Shown: positions 48,004 through 57,208, counted from the stretch's first letter. The stretch is 64,000 nucleotides of DNA from Lactiplantibacillus plantarum (GCF_014131735.1 NZ_CP039121.1:2542001-2606000), one strand, 5' to 3'. Numbers and translations are program-made. Notes: generated from the sequence alone by a model not told the origin.

Positions 48004-49341
48004 TTATCGTTCGGTTCTCAAGTATTGTTTTCGCCTTGATGACGACGGAATATTAAGATTTTCGCGATATTTCGCCACTGTCCGCCGAGAAAGTTCGACA
48101 TTTTCCGCATTAAGAATCTGAACAATTTTTTGGTCTGAAAGCGGTTTTTCTTTATTTTCCTGTTCGATCAAGGTCACAATTCGGTGTTGAACACTGTCGG
48201 CCGAAACGATTTTGCCACCAGTGGGACGTTTACTGACCGCTTTGGTAAAGAAACGTTTAAGTTCAAACATACCGAAGTCCGTTTGAATGTACTTTCCATT
48301 AATACTTCGACTGATTGTTGATTCATGCACTTTTAACTGTTGGGCAACATCTCGTAACAATAGTGGCCGTAAATCCGTCGTTTTTTCCAAGAAGAAGTCT
48401 GCTTGACGCTCGATAATGGCCGTTCCCACTCGAAAAATGGTTGCCTCGCGTTGCTGCAAACTGTTAGCAATCCAGTCATACTCACTTTTCTTTTCTTTCA
48501 AATATTCCGTAACTTCCTGATCATCATGCTGCCCCATCTGCTGATAATACCGACTGCGGAATTTAACCACCGGTTGAGCCATGGATGCGGTTCGCAATGC
48601 CAGCTGGCCTCCCTGATTCGTCACCACTAAATCGGGAAAGATGTACCCGGTCGTCTCCTGCCCGATTGCCGCACCGGGTACGGGTGTTAGTGTTCGCACA
48701 TAATCATAAATACTTGAAATGTCCGCAAGCGTCACCTGATACTTCTTAGCCAACAAGTCCCATTGTCGATTAACCAGCTCGTCAAAACTTTCTTCTAAGA
48801 CAATATAGGCTAAGTTCGGTGCATGGTCATCATTTTCTGTCTGCAACATCAGCGCTTCTTGCAAGCTCCGGGCCCCAACACCCGGCGGATCAAGTTGTTG
48901 TAATAAGGTAATTGCATCCAACAACTCAATTGGCGTTGCCTTAGTTTCTTGCCGAACCTGCCTCTCATCAATCCGCAAATAACCATTCACGTCAACGTAC
49001 TCAATTAAATAAAGGACAATCTGACGCAAATGGGTATCACGCATCGTTAGGTGAATCTGATCCAACAAGTATTCAAATAACGAATGCTGATTAGAGGTCG
49101 ACACACGCTCAATGAAATCCGCCTTAGTGGTTACATTTTTGGCTGCGTTCAAACTGGCGTGATTATTATTCCAATTTGTATCCACATCGATCAATGGGTT
49201 TTCTAATGCTTTTTGCGTTAGAAAATCTCTTAGTTCTTCCACATTAAACTGCAACATCTGAATGGATTGTTGTAGTCGCTGGGTCATCGCTAACTTCTGT
49301 GATTGCCGCTGTTGCTGGCGAAATCCTGGTCCCAGTGCCAT
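48004..49341 (-). CDS. rpoN: RNA polymerase sigma-54 factor
   Basis: 445 residues. Gln-rich activator-interacting region I (FRQQQRQSQKLAMTQRLQQSIQML) at the N terminus, core-binding region in the middle (SLQEALMLQTE, PGVGARSL), a helix-turn-helix near 330-360 (VAQQLKVHESTISRSINGKYIQT), and the RpoN box LSRRTVAKYRENLNIPSS near the end. In lactobacilli and listeria sigma-54 with ManR/LevR activators controls PTS operons; no such activator lies in this window. It ends about 50 nt before the glycolytic operon promoter, so some readthrough is possible. Confidence 0.97.
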   Translation of the reverse strand: MALGPGFRQQQRQSQKLAMTQRLQQSIQMLQFNVEELRDFLTQKALENPLIDVDTNWNNNHASLNAAKNVTTKADFIERVSTSNQHSLFEYLLDQIHLTMRDTHLRQIVLYLIEYVDVNGYLRIDERQVRQETKATPIELLDAITLLQQLDPPGVGARSLQEALMLQTENDDHAPNLAYIVLEESFDELVNRQWDLLAKKYQVTLADISSIYDYVRTLTPVPGAAIGQETTGYIFPDLVVTNQGGQLALRTASMAQPVVKFRSRYYQQMGQHDDQEVTEYLKEKKSEYDWIANSLQQREATIFRVGTAIIERQADFFLEKTTDLRPLLLRDVAQQLKVHESTISRSINGKYIQTDFGMFELKRFFTKAVSKRPTGGKIVSADSVQHRIVTLIEQENKEKPLSDQKIVQILNAENVELSRRTVAKYRENLNIPSSSRRKQYLRTER

Positions 49342-49378
49342 AAAAATACCTCCCTGAATAAATTTTTATGTAAAACCC

Positions 49379-49407
49379 TTGTGTTTTTATCCATTATTCG
49401 CTAGAAT
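49379..49407 (+). promoter_or_regulatory. promoter of the tRNA-Arg gene
   Basis: TTGTGT (49379-49384), 17 nt, TAGAAT (49402-49407); the tRNA begins 17 nt downstream. Confidence 0.55.
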
Positions 49408-49423
49408 ATAATATGTTGTTTAG

Positions 49424-49495
49424 GCGCCCGTGGTGTAATGGATAGCACGTAAGATTCCGGTTCTTGAGATGGGGGTTCGATTCCCTCCGGGCGCA
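49424..49495 (+). tRNA. tRNA-Arg (anticodon CCG)
   Basis: 72-nt cloverleaf without encoded CCA: acceptor GCGCCCG/CGGGCGC, D arm GTGTAATGGATAGCAC, anticodon stem TAAGA/TCTTG around the loop TTCCGGT (anticodon CCG, reading CGG), and T arm GGGGGTTCGATTCCCTC. It has its own promoter and terminator. Confidence 0.95.
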
Positions 49496-49500
49496 TCAGT

Positions 49501-49529
49501 AGCTGAGAAATGATTCTCAGCTTTTTTTG
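49501..49529 (+). terminator. terminator of the tRNA gene
   Basis: AGCTGAGAA with TTCTCAGCT, loop ATGA, then seven T. Confidence 0.92.
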
Positions 49530-50121
49530 TGCATTTATTTAAGTGACAACTACTGGACTATACCAGTCACATCTCCATATGGTAACTTAATTTAAACCAA
49601 ACAACAAGTAATATCCTTTCGGGGTCAGTAATAGTACCTATACCCGCTCGTCCAAGTAAAAATAATCAAAAAGTAATCAGTTCAAGTAAACCATATACCA
49701 GTGTAGTCGTTTAGTAGATTTAATAACAGCTAAACTTACACTATTCAAATAATAATTACTACAATTGTTATTATATTATAGAATCGTTTTAATCATGGTA
49801 AATTTCATTCATGCATCCGATACTGATTAATTCGTTGCGAGCAACTTGAGTCCAGCAACAAGGTCAAGTCGTTTAATATGTCGGCTCACGTGCGAATTTC
49901 CAACTTCTATTAGACTCATCGTTGTGGGTCACTATCAGTAAATTGATTCACCTACTATCGCGATAATAAAATTATGCGGGTCGACTACTTTTAAATCACC
50001 ACATTAGTGCTGAATATGCAAGTTCATTACTGCTTAATCTTGAATCATTATTATAAGAGAACATCGTTTTCAAGCCAAGGTAGACGCAACACTTAATCCA
50101 AGGCCTACTAACTAAAATCGT
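49530..50121. other. 590-nt region downstream of tRNA-Arg, no gene seen
   Basis: AT-rich sequence with stops in all frames and no ribosome binding site in front of an ORF. A segment near 49585-49660 read on the minus strand gives about 25 coherent codons (GIGTITDPERILLVVW), perhaps a remnant of a coding sequence; not recognised. The place next to a tRNA 3' end is typical for integrated elements and their scars. Confidence 0.5.
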
Positions 50122-50123
50122 CG

Positions 50124-50152
50124 AAAAAAAGAGATTGGGTTCACCCAATCTC
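50124..50152 (-). terminator. orphan terminator on the minus strand upstream of clpP
   Basis: GAGATTGG/CCAATCTC stem with a 6-nt loop followed on the minus strand by seven U. No gene on the minus strand leads to it; a TGG-TATACT extended -10 lies at 50185-50177, which would give a transcript of about 50 nt. Confidence 0.75.
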
Positions 50153-50226
50153 AAGCCGTATTATGATAGAAACCTAAGTATACCACGTTAACTGCATAAA
50201 CGGAATTCTGTTTTTGAGGTTTTTCT

Positions 50227-50267
50227 TTTGACCTTCACTGACCTTAGCGGTAAACTACATTTATATT
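50227..50267 (+). promoter_or_regulatory. clpP promoter with CtsR box
   Basis: TTTGACCTTCACTGACC (50227-50243) matches the reversed CtsR heptad repeat (TTTGACY-N3-TTTGACY) at 12 of 14 heptad positions. The second heptad provides the -35 (CTGACC), 18 nt before TATATT (50262-50267). Repression by CtsR and heat induction are expected. Confidence 0.7.
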
Positions 50268-50313
50268 AGCAATCAGCTAATCAAATAATGCAACCTTAGG
50301 AGGCTAACAAATC

Positions 50314-50904
50314 ATGTATCCAGTTCCTACAGTTATTGAACAGTCATCACGTGGCGAACGTGCTTATGACATCTATTCACGACTATTAAAGGACCGTATC
50401 ATTATGTTATCCGGTCCCATTGAAGATAACATGGCAAACGCCATTATTGCCCAACTACTCTTCTTGGATGCCCAAGATTCAGGTAAGGACATCTATCTCT
50501 ATATCAACTCACCAGGTGGTGTCGTTACTGCCGGCTTAGCAATCTACGATACGATGAACTTCATCAAATCTGATGTTCAAACCATCGTTATGGGGATGGC
50601 TGCTTCCATGGCTAGCGTCTTAGCTTCATCTGGTACTAAGGGCAAGCGTTTTGCTTTACCTAACTCTGAAATCTTGATTCACCAACCATCTGGTGGTGCT
50701 CAAGGTCAACAAACGGAAATTGAAATTGTTGCGGAAGAAATCTTGAAGACTCGTAAAAAGATCAACCAGATTTTAGCTGACAACTCGGGACAATCCGTTG
50801 AAAAGTTGAACCATGATACTGAACGTGATAACTACTTAAGCGCACAAGAGGCTAAAGACTACGGTTTGATCGATGATATTATGGAAAACAACAAATTAAA
50901 ATAA
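50314..50904 (+). CDS. clpP: ATP-dependent Clp protease proteolytic subunit
   Basis: 196 residues. Catalytic triad in order: Ser in [12 protein letters not shown] (about residue 98), His in [13 protein letters not shown] (about 123), Asp in NHDTERDNY (about 172). Start region [25 protein letters not shown] is typical, with no long propeptide. It forms the tetradecameric chamber that works with ClpX, ClpC or ClpE. TTAGGAGG is 9 nt before the ATG. Transcribed alone, with a CtsR box and its own terminator. Confidence 0.98.
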   Translation: MYPVPTVIEQSSRGERAYDIYSRLLKDRIIMLSGPIEDNMANAIIAQLLFLDAQDSGKDIYLYINSPGGVVTAGLAIYDTMNFIKSDVQTIVMGMAASMASVLASSGTKGKRFALPNSEILIHQPSGGAQGQQTEIEIVAEEILKTRKKINQILADNSGQSVEKLNHDTERDNYLSAQEAKDYGLIDDIMENNKLK

Positions 50905-50917
50905 GCTAATATCTTTG

Positions 50918-50950
50918 ACTGGGCTAACTAGACGTTGGCCCAGTTTTTTT
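50918..50950 (+). terminator. clpP terminator
   Basis: ACTGGGC/GCCCAGT with a 13-nt loop and seven T. Confidence 0.88.
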
Positions 50951-51062
50951 GCTCGTTTTCTTGTCATTCGTTTTGCAATAGCCCATACTGCACATAAGCA
51001 GGGATTACTACCCGGACAATATTACTTGTCCTTGAACTTAAAAGTAAAAAGGAGTCTCTATA

Positions 51063-52037
51063 ATGACAAAAGTCTTTATTGCTGGTCAGCTTCCAGCCCA
51101 AGCTAATACGTTACTTTTACAAAGTCAGTTAGTCATTGATACTTATACCGGCGATAACCTGATCAGTCACGCGGAACTCATCCGTCGAGTCGCTGATGCC
51201 GACTTTTTGATTACCCCACTCTCAACTCAAGTAGATCAAGATGTCTTAGACCACGCCCCACACCTTAAACTGATTGCTAATTTTGGTGCTGGCACTAATA
51301 ACATCGATATCGCGGCAGCAGCTAAGCGCCAGATTCCAGTCACGAACACGCCAAACGTTTCGGCGGTCGCAACCGCTGAATCAACGGTCGGTTTGATTAT
51401 CAGCCTAGCGCATCGTATCGTGGAAGGCGATCACTTAATGCGAACTAGCGGCTTTAACGGTTGGGCGCCACTGTTCTTTCTCGGCCACAACTTACAAGGC
51501 AAGACACTCGGCATCTTAGGCCTTGGCCAAATTGGTCAAGCCGTTGCCAAACGATTACACGCCTTTGACATGCCCATCTTATACAGCCAACACCACCGCC
51601 TACCGATTAGCCGTGAAACGCAACTTGGCGCAACCTTTGTCTCCCAGGATGAACTTTTACAGCATGCCGACATCGTCACTTTACACCTGCCGCTTACCAC
51701 ACAAACAACCCATCTAATCGATAACGCTGCTTTTAGCAAAATGAAGTCCACGGCGCTCCTCATCAACGCCGCACGGGGGCCAATTGTCGACGAGCAAGCA
51801 CTTGTGACGGCGCTGCAACAACATCAAATTGCTGGCGCTGCACTCGACGTCTACGAACATGAACCGCAAGTCACACCTGGTTTGGCCACGATGAACAACG
51901 TCATTTTGACACCTCATCTTGGCAACGCAACGGTCGAAGCTCGCGATGGCATGGCTACCATTGTCGCGGAGAATGTGATTGCGATGGCCCAACATCAGCC
52001 AATCAAGTACGTGGTTAACGACGTAACACCAGCATAG
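51063..52037 (+). CDS. D-2-hydroxyacid dehydrogenase family protein
   Basis: 324 residues. NAD-binding fold with LGILGLGQIGQAVAKRL near residue 150, and the catalytic residues of the family: Arg in LLINAARGPIVDE, Glu in LDVYEHEP, His in LTPHLGNAT. The N-terminal part AGQLPAQANTLL and GAGTNNID matches glyoxylate/hydroxypyruvate reductase-type members more than D-lactate dehydrogenase, but the substrate is open. AAAAGGAG is 9 nt ahead of the ATG. It lies alone after clpP. Confidence 0.92.
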   Translation: MTKVFIAGQLPAQANTLLLQSQLVIDTYTGDNLISHAELIRRVADADFLITPLSTQVDQDVLDHAPHLKLIANFGAGTNNIDIAAAAKRQIPVTNTPNVSAVATAESTVGLIISLAHRIVEGDHLMRTSGFNGWAPLFFLGHNLQGKTLGILGLGQIGQAVAKRLHAFDMPILYSQHHRLPISRETQLGATFVSQDELLQHADIVTLHLPLTTQTTHLIDNAAFSKMKSTALLINAARGPIVDEQALVTALQQHQIAGAALDVYEHEPQVTPGLATMNNVILTPHLGNATVEARDGMATIVAENVIAMAQHQPIKYVVNDVTPA

Positions 52038-52102
52038 ACCAATCAGTGTAGTTGTCTTGCGTGACAACTCAAGCACTGTAGAACCATTCGTCGAAATAAA
52101 TA

Positions 52103-52164
52103 AGCGGTCCACTTCGATTCGTCAAGACACTCTGACAAGTCGAAATGGACCGCTATTTTGTTTT
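52103..52164. terminator. long hairpin between convergent genes
   Basis: AGCGGTCCACTTCGA and TCGAAATGGACCGCT pair (one mismatch) around a 25-nt loop that itself contains GTCA-AGAC/TGAC elements; T-rich on both outer sides. Serves the dehydrogenase gene on plus and the peptide-binding protein gene on minus. Confidence 0.8.
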
Positions 52165-52248
52165 GATCAAGGCAACGTATGGACCTGGCGCTCCTACTAA
52201 GGTAACAGCTAAACGACCAGTTACCATGAACGTCCCTCAATCAGTTAA

Positions 52249-53901
52249 TTATTTGGCAATATAAGCATACTTATAATTCCACTGTGTCCCAGCAGTATTA
52301 TGAATAATACCCTTTACCTTTGGATTTTGTAAATAAGAGTATACCGTCTGATACAATGGCGTAATTCCTTGGTCCTTCATGATCGTCTTCTCAGCGTTGA
52401 TCATATCTTGCCAACGAGCACTAGTATCATTAGCATCCTGGTTTTGGGCCTTGTTAACCAACGCATTGTACGTGCTGCTGTTATATTTTCCGTAATTATA
52501 ACCACTATTATTAGTCATAATTTGCAAGTGCGAGATTGGGTCGTTGAAATCAGCACCCCAACCACTGAGATAAAGGTCAAAATCACCACTTTGAGCACGA
52601 CTTGAAGCTACCTTTGATGGAATGTTGGATAAGTTGACCGTCAAACCATCGAGATTCTTTTCTAATGCTGATTTCAAGTATTGTGAAATCGGCTTATTAG
52701 GTTCGTCATTAGAAGCTAATAACTGAATGGACAATTTCTTAATTCCCGTTTCCTTAAGGCCTTGTTTCCATAACTTTTGTGCCAGCGCTTTGTTATATGA
52801 CGTTGAATTCTTAACCGTTGATTCATCTGCAAAATCCTTACCAGTTTTAGCGTCTTTAACTAAATCCTGAGGAACAAACGTCTTTGAGACCGTTGATGCG
52901 TCACCAATCACATTCTTTACTAACGTCTTGCGATTGATCGACAATGAAATTGCTTGACGAATCTTAGCGTTATTGAGCGCCTTTTTGATTGTCGCATTAC
53001 TGTCTTGGAAATTATAAACCAGAAACGCGGTGATAGAATAAGGGTACGTGGTATAGTCAGAACTGCTCTTCATATTCTTAACTTGTTCACTCGCTAATTG
53101 CGTTAGATCAAGTTTCTTTTCTTGGAACAAGTTCAATGTTGTCGTAGTACTCTCATTGACCGTGTAGTTGATCTTTTGTAGGTGGACAGCTTTCTTATCC
53201 CAGTACTGATTATTTTTTACAAACTGCCAGCTATTATTAGTTCCAGTCCAGCCAGTCAACTTAAACGGCCCACTGTAGAGCATGTACTGAGCCTTAGTGG
53301 CATATTTGCTACCCCATTTTTTGACCGCTTTCTCACTAATTGGTCCAAACAACGGGTAGGTCATTAACTTCTTAAAATAAGTAATTGGCTTGTCAAGAGT
53401 CACAATAAAAGTATGTTCGCCTTGCGCCTTGACGCCCAATGTACTTGGTGACTTTTTCCCAGCGACAATTTCATCCGCATTCTTCACCCCTGAGAAGAGG
53501 TAGGCATACTGTGACTTAGTTGCTGGGGTGACGGTCCGTTTCCAAGAATAGACAAAGTCTTGCGCGGTTATCTTCGAACCATCGCTCCACTTCGCATTGC
53601 GAATCGTAAAGGTATACGTCTTGCCATCCTTTGAAACCTTAGTGGACTTAGCTAATCCCGGTGTAATGCTACCATTCTTTCCTAACCGGTATAAGCTTTC
53701 AAAAATATTACCCGTACTGCCATATCCCGACATATTGGAAATATCGATTGAATCCAATGAACTAGGGTACGACAAGTTTAAAACCTGACTACTTGCATAC
53801 TTGCCATTACCAGAAGACTGGCTATTGTGCTTCCCACACGCAGCCAGCACCGTCACTAATACTAGGCTCATTACCACTGCTAACACTGATCGCTTCTTCA
53901 A
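52249..53901 (-). CDS. peptide ABC transporter substrate-binding lipoprotein (OppA-like)
   Basis: 550 residues. Signal peptide with lipobox VLAAC (Cys near residue 22), then the SBP_bac_5 fold: NIFESLYRLGKNGSITPGLA, YTFTIRNAKWSDGSKITAQDFVYSWKR, AYLFSGVKNADEI, and FDLYLSGWGADFNDPISHL near the end, all typical of OppA/DppA. No permease or ATPase is adjacent, so it must use components encoded elsewhere. TTG start at 53901 with AAAGGGG 9 nt upstream. The only good promoter upstream is the one ahead of the 33-codon Cys-rich ORF; a terminator stands between, so expression may depend on readthrough. Confidence 0.93.
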   Translation of the reverse strand: MKKRSVLAVVMSLVLVTVLAACGKHNSQSSGNGKYASSQVLNLSYPSSLDSIDISNMSGYGSTGNIFESLYRLGKNGSITPGLAKSTKVSKDGKTYTFTIRNAKWSDGSKITAQDFVYSWKRTVTPATKSQYAYLFSGVKNADEIVAGKKSPSTLGVKAQGEHTFIVTLDKPITYFKKLMTYPLFGPISEKAVKKWGSKYATKAQYMLYSGPFKLTGWTGTNNSWQFVKNNQYWDKKAVHLQKINYTVNESTTTTLNLFQEKKLDLTQLASEQVKNMKSSSDYTTYPYSITAFLVYNFQDSNATIKKALNNAKIRQAISLSINRKTLVKNVIGDASTVSKTFVPQDLVKDAKTGKDFADESTVKNSTSYNKALAQKLWKQGLKETGIKKLSIQLLASNDEPNKPISQYLKSALEKNLDGLTVNLSNIPSKVASSRAQSGDFDLYLSGWGADFNDPISHLQIMTNNSGYNYGKYNSSTYNALVNKAQNQDANDTSARWQDMINAEKTIMKDQGITPLYQTVYSYLQNPKVKGIIHNTAGTQWNYKYAYIAK

Positions 53902-53961
53902 ACTTCTCGCCCCTTTACATTCCCATTTTGATGTGTTGATCTACTTATTCCCATCGGTTGT

Positions 53962-54010
53962 AACAAAAAACGCCTGTTCAGAATCTCGTCAGATTCCAAG
54001 CAGGCGTTTC
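53962..54010 (-). terminator. terminator/attenuator between the Cys-rich ORF and the peptide-binding gene
   Basis: Minus strand: AACGCCTG, bulge, GGAATC, loop, GATTC, bulge, CAGGCGTT, then TTTTTTG. It ends the short Cys-ORF transcript and lies 60 nt before the oppA-like TTG start, with no good promoter in between. Confidence 0.85.
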
Positions 54011-54037
54011 AAAATTAACGATTTGAGCTCAATCCCG

Positions 54038-54139
54038 TTATTTTTGATGCAGAGACGCTTGTAATTCAACGCAAATAGCCATGTTGTTTGATTCACAACA
54101 TGGGCAGCACATCATCATTTGCATTGTTGATTTTTGCAT
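54038..54139 (-). CDS. 33-aa Cys-rich small ORF (microprotein or leader peptide)
   Basis: ATG at 54139 with GGAGAG 8 nt upstream; 33 codons ending TAA at 54038. The peptide begins MQKSTMQMMMCCPCCESNN and has five Cys, four as CCPCC and one near residue 23, plus six Met. Cys is very rare in lactobacillus proteins. A perfect 9-bp hairpin (54079-54103) starts at the TGT-TGT codons. It has a strong promoter and a terminator of its own. It could be a metal- or thiol-handling peptide, or a leader whose Cys codons sense charged tRNA-Cys and control the downstream peptide-binding gene. I recognise no family. Confidence 0.7.
   Translation of the reverse strand: MQKSTMQMMMCCPCCESNNMAICVELQASLHQK
54079..54103 (-). 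promoter_or_regulatory. hairpin within the Cys-rich ORF
   Basis: CCATGTTGT and ACAACATGG are exact inverted repeats with a 7-nt loop, beginning at the Cys codons. Compatible with a pause or 1:2 hairpin of an attenuator. Confidence 0.6.
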
Positions 54140-54173
54140 AATTACGTCTCTCCGATTTCAATAAGATGTGTTC

Positions 54174-54207
54174 AGTATAAATAGTTGCACTTACTTTTGT
54201 CAAGTGC
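54174..54207 (-). promoter_or_regulatory. strong promoter of the Cys-rich ORF with inverted repeat
   Basis: TTGACA (54203-54198), 18 nt, TATACT (54179-54174) on the minus strand. GCACTT (54187-54192) and AAGTGC (54202-54207) form an inverted repeat across the -35 and could be an operator. Confidence 0.75.
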
Positions 54208-54247
54208 TTTTCGAGTATGGCGAACGACAATCAATCCATTTCAACCC

Positions 54248-54288
54248 AAAAAAGCCGCTAACACCATCTAAAATGGTTAGCAAGCTTT
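54248..54288 (-). terminator. terminator after whiA
   Basis: Minus strand: GCTTGCTAACCAT pairs with ATGGTGTTAGCGGC (small mismatches) then TTTTTTGGG. Separates whiA from the Cys-rich ORF. Confidence 0.8.
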
Positions 54289-54325
54289 TCAACAAAACTC
54301 ATGCTTAAGCCATCCTTATCGACAA

Positions 54326-55258
54326 CTAAGCATCTTTTTGTAATTGTTCCGCAAATTGATTGATTTTACGCAGCCGATGATTGATTCCAGACTTAGAAAT
54401 CGGCCCGCCCGGAACAAGGGTTCCTAGTTCCTTGAGGCTAACTTCACGATGTTCCAACCGGGCAACAGCGACTTCTTGTAATTTTGGTGGTAACTGTTGT
54501 AATCCCACCGTAGCATCGATCAATAAAATATTTTCAATCTGTTTGCTAGAGGCATTGGCAACCTTATCCATGTTGGCGTTCTCACAGTTAACCAACCGAT
54601 TGACCGAGTTACGCATGTCCCGCATGATTCGAATATCTTCAAACTTAAGCATGGCATTGGTCGCACCAACCAATGACAAGAAGTCGGCAATTTTTTCCGC
54701 TTCCTTGATGTACGTAATAAAACCACCACGCCGATCAGTCGTTCGTGAATTCAAGCCATACTGATTCATCATCTCGGAGATCATATGATTATGTTCCTCA
54801 TACAGTGAGTAAATTTCCAAATGATACCGGGAAGTTTCAGGATTATTAACCGAACCGCCCGCTAAAAAGGCGCCACGCAAATAAGAACGCACCGCAGCAT
54901 CATCCGTTAACACTTCAGTTGGTGCCACTTCAACGATTTGATAATCCTTTAAGATACCCAAATCAGCGAGTACCATGTCCGTACCGGTCTTCAATCGTAC
55001 GATGTACAAATTATTCTTATTTAATTTCATTTTGCGCCGAACAATCAATTCACTATCGACGTCATAAAATTGTTTGAGTAGCCGGTAAATACGCCGCGCG
55101 ATGGCCGGATTTTCCGTCTGAATATTCAAAATGAAGTGATGATTAGCAATGCTGATCGCCCCATTCATTCGAATCAAAGCCATTAATTCAGCCTTAGCAT
55201 TCTCGCGATGGACAGCGAGGTTAGTCAATTCTTTCTTAACGTCACTGGCGTATGACAT
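54326..55258 (-). CDS. whiA: DNA-binding protein WhiA
   Basis: 310 residues. N-terminal LAGLIDADG-like domain ([48 protein letters not shown]) and C-terminal helix-turn-helix ([26 protein letters not shown]). WhiA affects cell division and chromosome segregation in Firmicutes. Third gene of rapZ-glmR-whiA, 12 nt after glmR. AGGGGG before the ATG. Confidence 0.96.
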   Translation of the reverse strand: MSYASDVKKELTNLAVHRENAKAELMALIRMNGAISIANHHFILNIQTENPAIARRIYRLLKQFYDVDSELIVRRKMKLNKNNLYIVRLKTGTDMVLADLGILKDYQIVEVAPTEVLTDDAAVRSYLRGAFLAGGSVNNPETSRYHLEIYSLYEEHNHMISEMMNQYGLNSRTTDRRGGFITYIKEAEKIADFLSLVGATNAMLKFEDIRIMRDMRNSVNRLVNCENANMDKVANASSKQIENILLIDATVGLQQLPPKLQEVAVARLEHREVSLKELGTLVPGGPISKSGINHRLRKINQFAEQLQKDA

Positions 55259-55270
55259 GCCACGACCCCC

Positions 55271-56272
55271 TTATCTGAAAACGTCGGAATGACCGACTAG
55301 ATTCATTAATTCAGCGACAACTTGGTCGCCATCATGAAAGGCCCCATTATCACGGAGTTTCAAGAAGTTCGATGAGATTACGCGACAGTTTTGTTCACGT
55401 AACCCCCGGAAGTCATGACTCACTTGCTTTGAAACTTCGTTAAACTTATGAAAATCCATGTAATCTTCTGGCACTTTTTCGGTGTTAACTAACACCGTAT
55501 TAATAAAGTTCTGCCCCAAATGGCGGTTTAAGACCCGTACATGATCAGCATCGGAGAAATTATCCGTTTCACCTTTTTGAGTCATAATATTACAAATATA
55601 AACCACTTCTGCATCAGACTCACAGACGGCCCGACCAATATTTCCAATCGTTAGGTTCGGTAGAATACTGGTAAACAAACTACCGGGCCCCAAAACAATC
55701 TGATCTGCCGCCATAATCGCATCAATAACTGGTTGAACTGCTTGTGGTTCCTTACCATTCTTGTCAGTGACCCAAACGCGTTCCAATGACTTATGGGCCG
55801 CGGTAATTTCGGCTTCACCTACTAACTCGGTACCGTCACTAAACTTACCATGTAGCGTGAGTGCCTCGTTGGCTGCCGGGTAAACATGACCATCTACTTG
55901 CATCATATTTGATAATTCCTGCACCGCGTCAAACACCCCAGATTTCATTTCCGTTAGTGCCGCAATAATTAAATTACCAATCGCATGACCTGCAAAAAAT
56001 TGATCATCACCCTGGAAACGATACTGAAAAATATCTTTATACAAATCCGGCCAACTCGACAACGCCACCATTACATTACGAATATCACCAGGTGGAACCA
56101 CGTTAACGTAATTGCGAATAATGCCGGATGACCCACCATCATCAGCCACCGTCACCACTGCGGTAATATCGACTGCCTGCTTACGCAAGCCGTTCAGAAC
56201 AACCGGCAAACCGGTCCCTCCACCAATCACCACAATTTTAGGCCGCTGGGTCTTAAATGTGTATTTTCTCAT
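55271..56272 (-). CDS. glmR: GlmR/YvcK family UDP-GlcNAc-binding protein
   Basis: 333 residues. [18 protein letters not shown] at the N terminus and [13 protein letters not shown] are the CofD-like signatures; [13 protein letters not shown] and [12 protein letters not shown] follow. In B. subtilis this protein binds UDP-GlcNAc and activates GlmS when precursor is low, and is needed for growth on gluconeogenic carbon. Its start overlaps the end of rapZ by 4 nt. Confidence 0.95.
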   Translation of the reverse strand: MRKYTFKTQRPKIVVIGGGTGLPVVLNGLRKQAVDITAVVTVADDGGSSGIIRNYVNVVPPGDIRNVMVALSSWPDLYKDIFQYRFQGDDQFFAGHAIGNLIIAALTEMKSGVFDAVQELSNMMQVDGHVYPAANEALTLHGKFSDGTELVGEAEITAAHKSLERVWVTDKNGKEPQAVQPVIDAIMAADQIVLGPGSLFTSILPNLTIGNIGRAVCESDAEVVYICNIMTQKGETDNFSDADHVRVLNRHLGQNFINTVLVNTEKVPEDYMDFHKFNEVSKQVSHDFRGLREQNCRVISSNFLKLRDNGAFHDGDQVVAELMNLVGHSDVFR

Positions 56273-57153
56273 GAGCGATTAACAGTTTCCTTTCGTTTCT
56301 CAATATCACGATGACTGATGTGCACCTTGTAGTGCTTAGCCAGCGCTTCACCGATACGTTGCGTCAAGGCAACGGACCGGTGTTGACCGCCCGTACAGCC
56401 AATCGCAATCGTCAAACTACTCTTGCCCTCGGCTTCATAGCCGGGCATAATGCTTTCCAGCATACTCAAGAACTGCTGGTAGAAAGCTTCCGTAGCTGGT
56501 TGCTGCATAACGTAATCCGCCACAGGTTTATCTAGTCCCGTCAGCTTCTTTAATTCAGGAATGTAGTATGGATTAGGCAAGAAGCGCACATCCATAACGA
56601 TATCTGCATCAATCGGGAGTCCGTATTTAAAACCGAATGATAGCATTTCAATATGAAAAGTCTCATCCTGATCCGTTTCGAATTTATCAAAAATCGATTC
56701 GCGTAATTCACGTGGTGTCAACGTCGACGTATCAATGACGTATGAAGCCCGATCTTTCAATGGCGCCAATAATTCTCGTTCTTTGCGCACGCCATCCATG
56801 ACGCGACCTTCCATGGCTAATGGATGGGAACGCCGCGTCTCTTTATAACGTGACACTAATTCTTCGTTGGAAGCATCTAAAAACAGAATCCGGGTCGACA
56901 CAAAGTCCGTGTTGTCTAAGTTAGCCAACATATCCATAATTTCGTCGTAAAAAGCCCGCGAGCGTAAATCAATCACTAACGCTACTTTCTTTATTTTACC
57001 CGACTCCTCAACTAATTCTGAGAACTTCGGTAATAACGCTGGTGGCATATTGTCAATGCAAAAATAGCCCAGGTCTTCAAAGCTTTGAACCGCAACCGTC
57101 TTACCGGCACCGCTCATCCCAGAAATAATTACTAGTTGTAATGATTCTGCCAT
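56269..57153 (-). CDS. rapZ: RNase adapter / nucleotide-binding protein RapZ (YvcJ)
   Basis: 294 residues. P-loop [24 protein letters not shown] at the N terminus, Walker B-like LVIDLRSR, and C-terminal [16 protein letters not shown], all typical. In Enterobacteria RapZ governs glmS mRNA through small RNAs; in Firmicutes it hydrolyses GTP/ATP and its role is less defined. First gene of rapZ-glmR-whiA. AGGGGG lies 10 nt before the ATG. Confidence 0.95.
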   Translation of the reverse strand: MAESLQLVIISGMSGAGKTVAVQSFEDLGYFCIDNMPPALLPKFSELVEESGKIKKVALVIDLRSRAFYDEIMDMLANLDNTDFVSTRILFLDASNEELVSRYKETRRSHPLAMEGRVMDGVRKERELLAPLKDRASYVIDTSTLTPRELRESIFDKFETDQDETFHIEMLSFGFKYGLPIDADIVMDVRFLPNPYYIPELKKLTGLDKPVADYVMQQPATEAFYQQFLSMLESIMPGYEAEGKSSLTIAIGCTGGQHRSVALTQRIGEALAKHYKVHISHRDIEKRKETVNRS

Positions 57154-57187
57154 GCTGTATTGGCCCCCTCTAGTCCATATTGTTGGT

Positions 57188-57208
57188 AGTATAACACACC
57201 GGGTGTGT
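57188..57208 (-). promoter_or_regulatory. candidate promoter/operator of rapZ-glmR-whiA
   Basis: Minus-strand TATACT (57193-57188) directly abuts a perfect palindrome ACACACC-G-GGTGTGT (57194-57208), which would fill the promoter spacer; the -35 is weak. The palindrome suggests a repressor or activator site. Confidence 0.45.
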
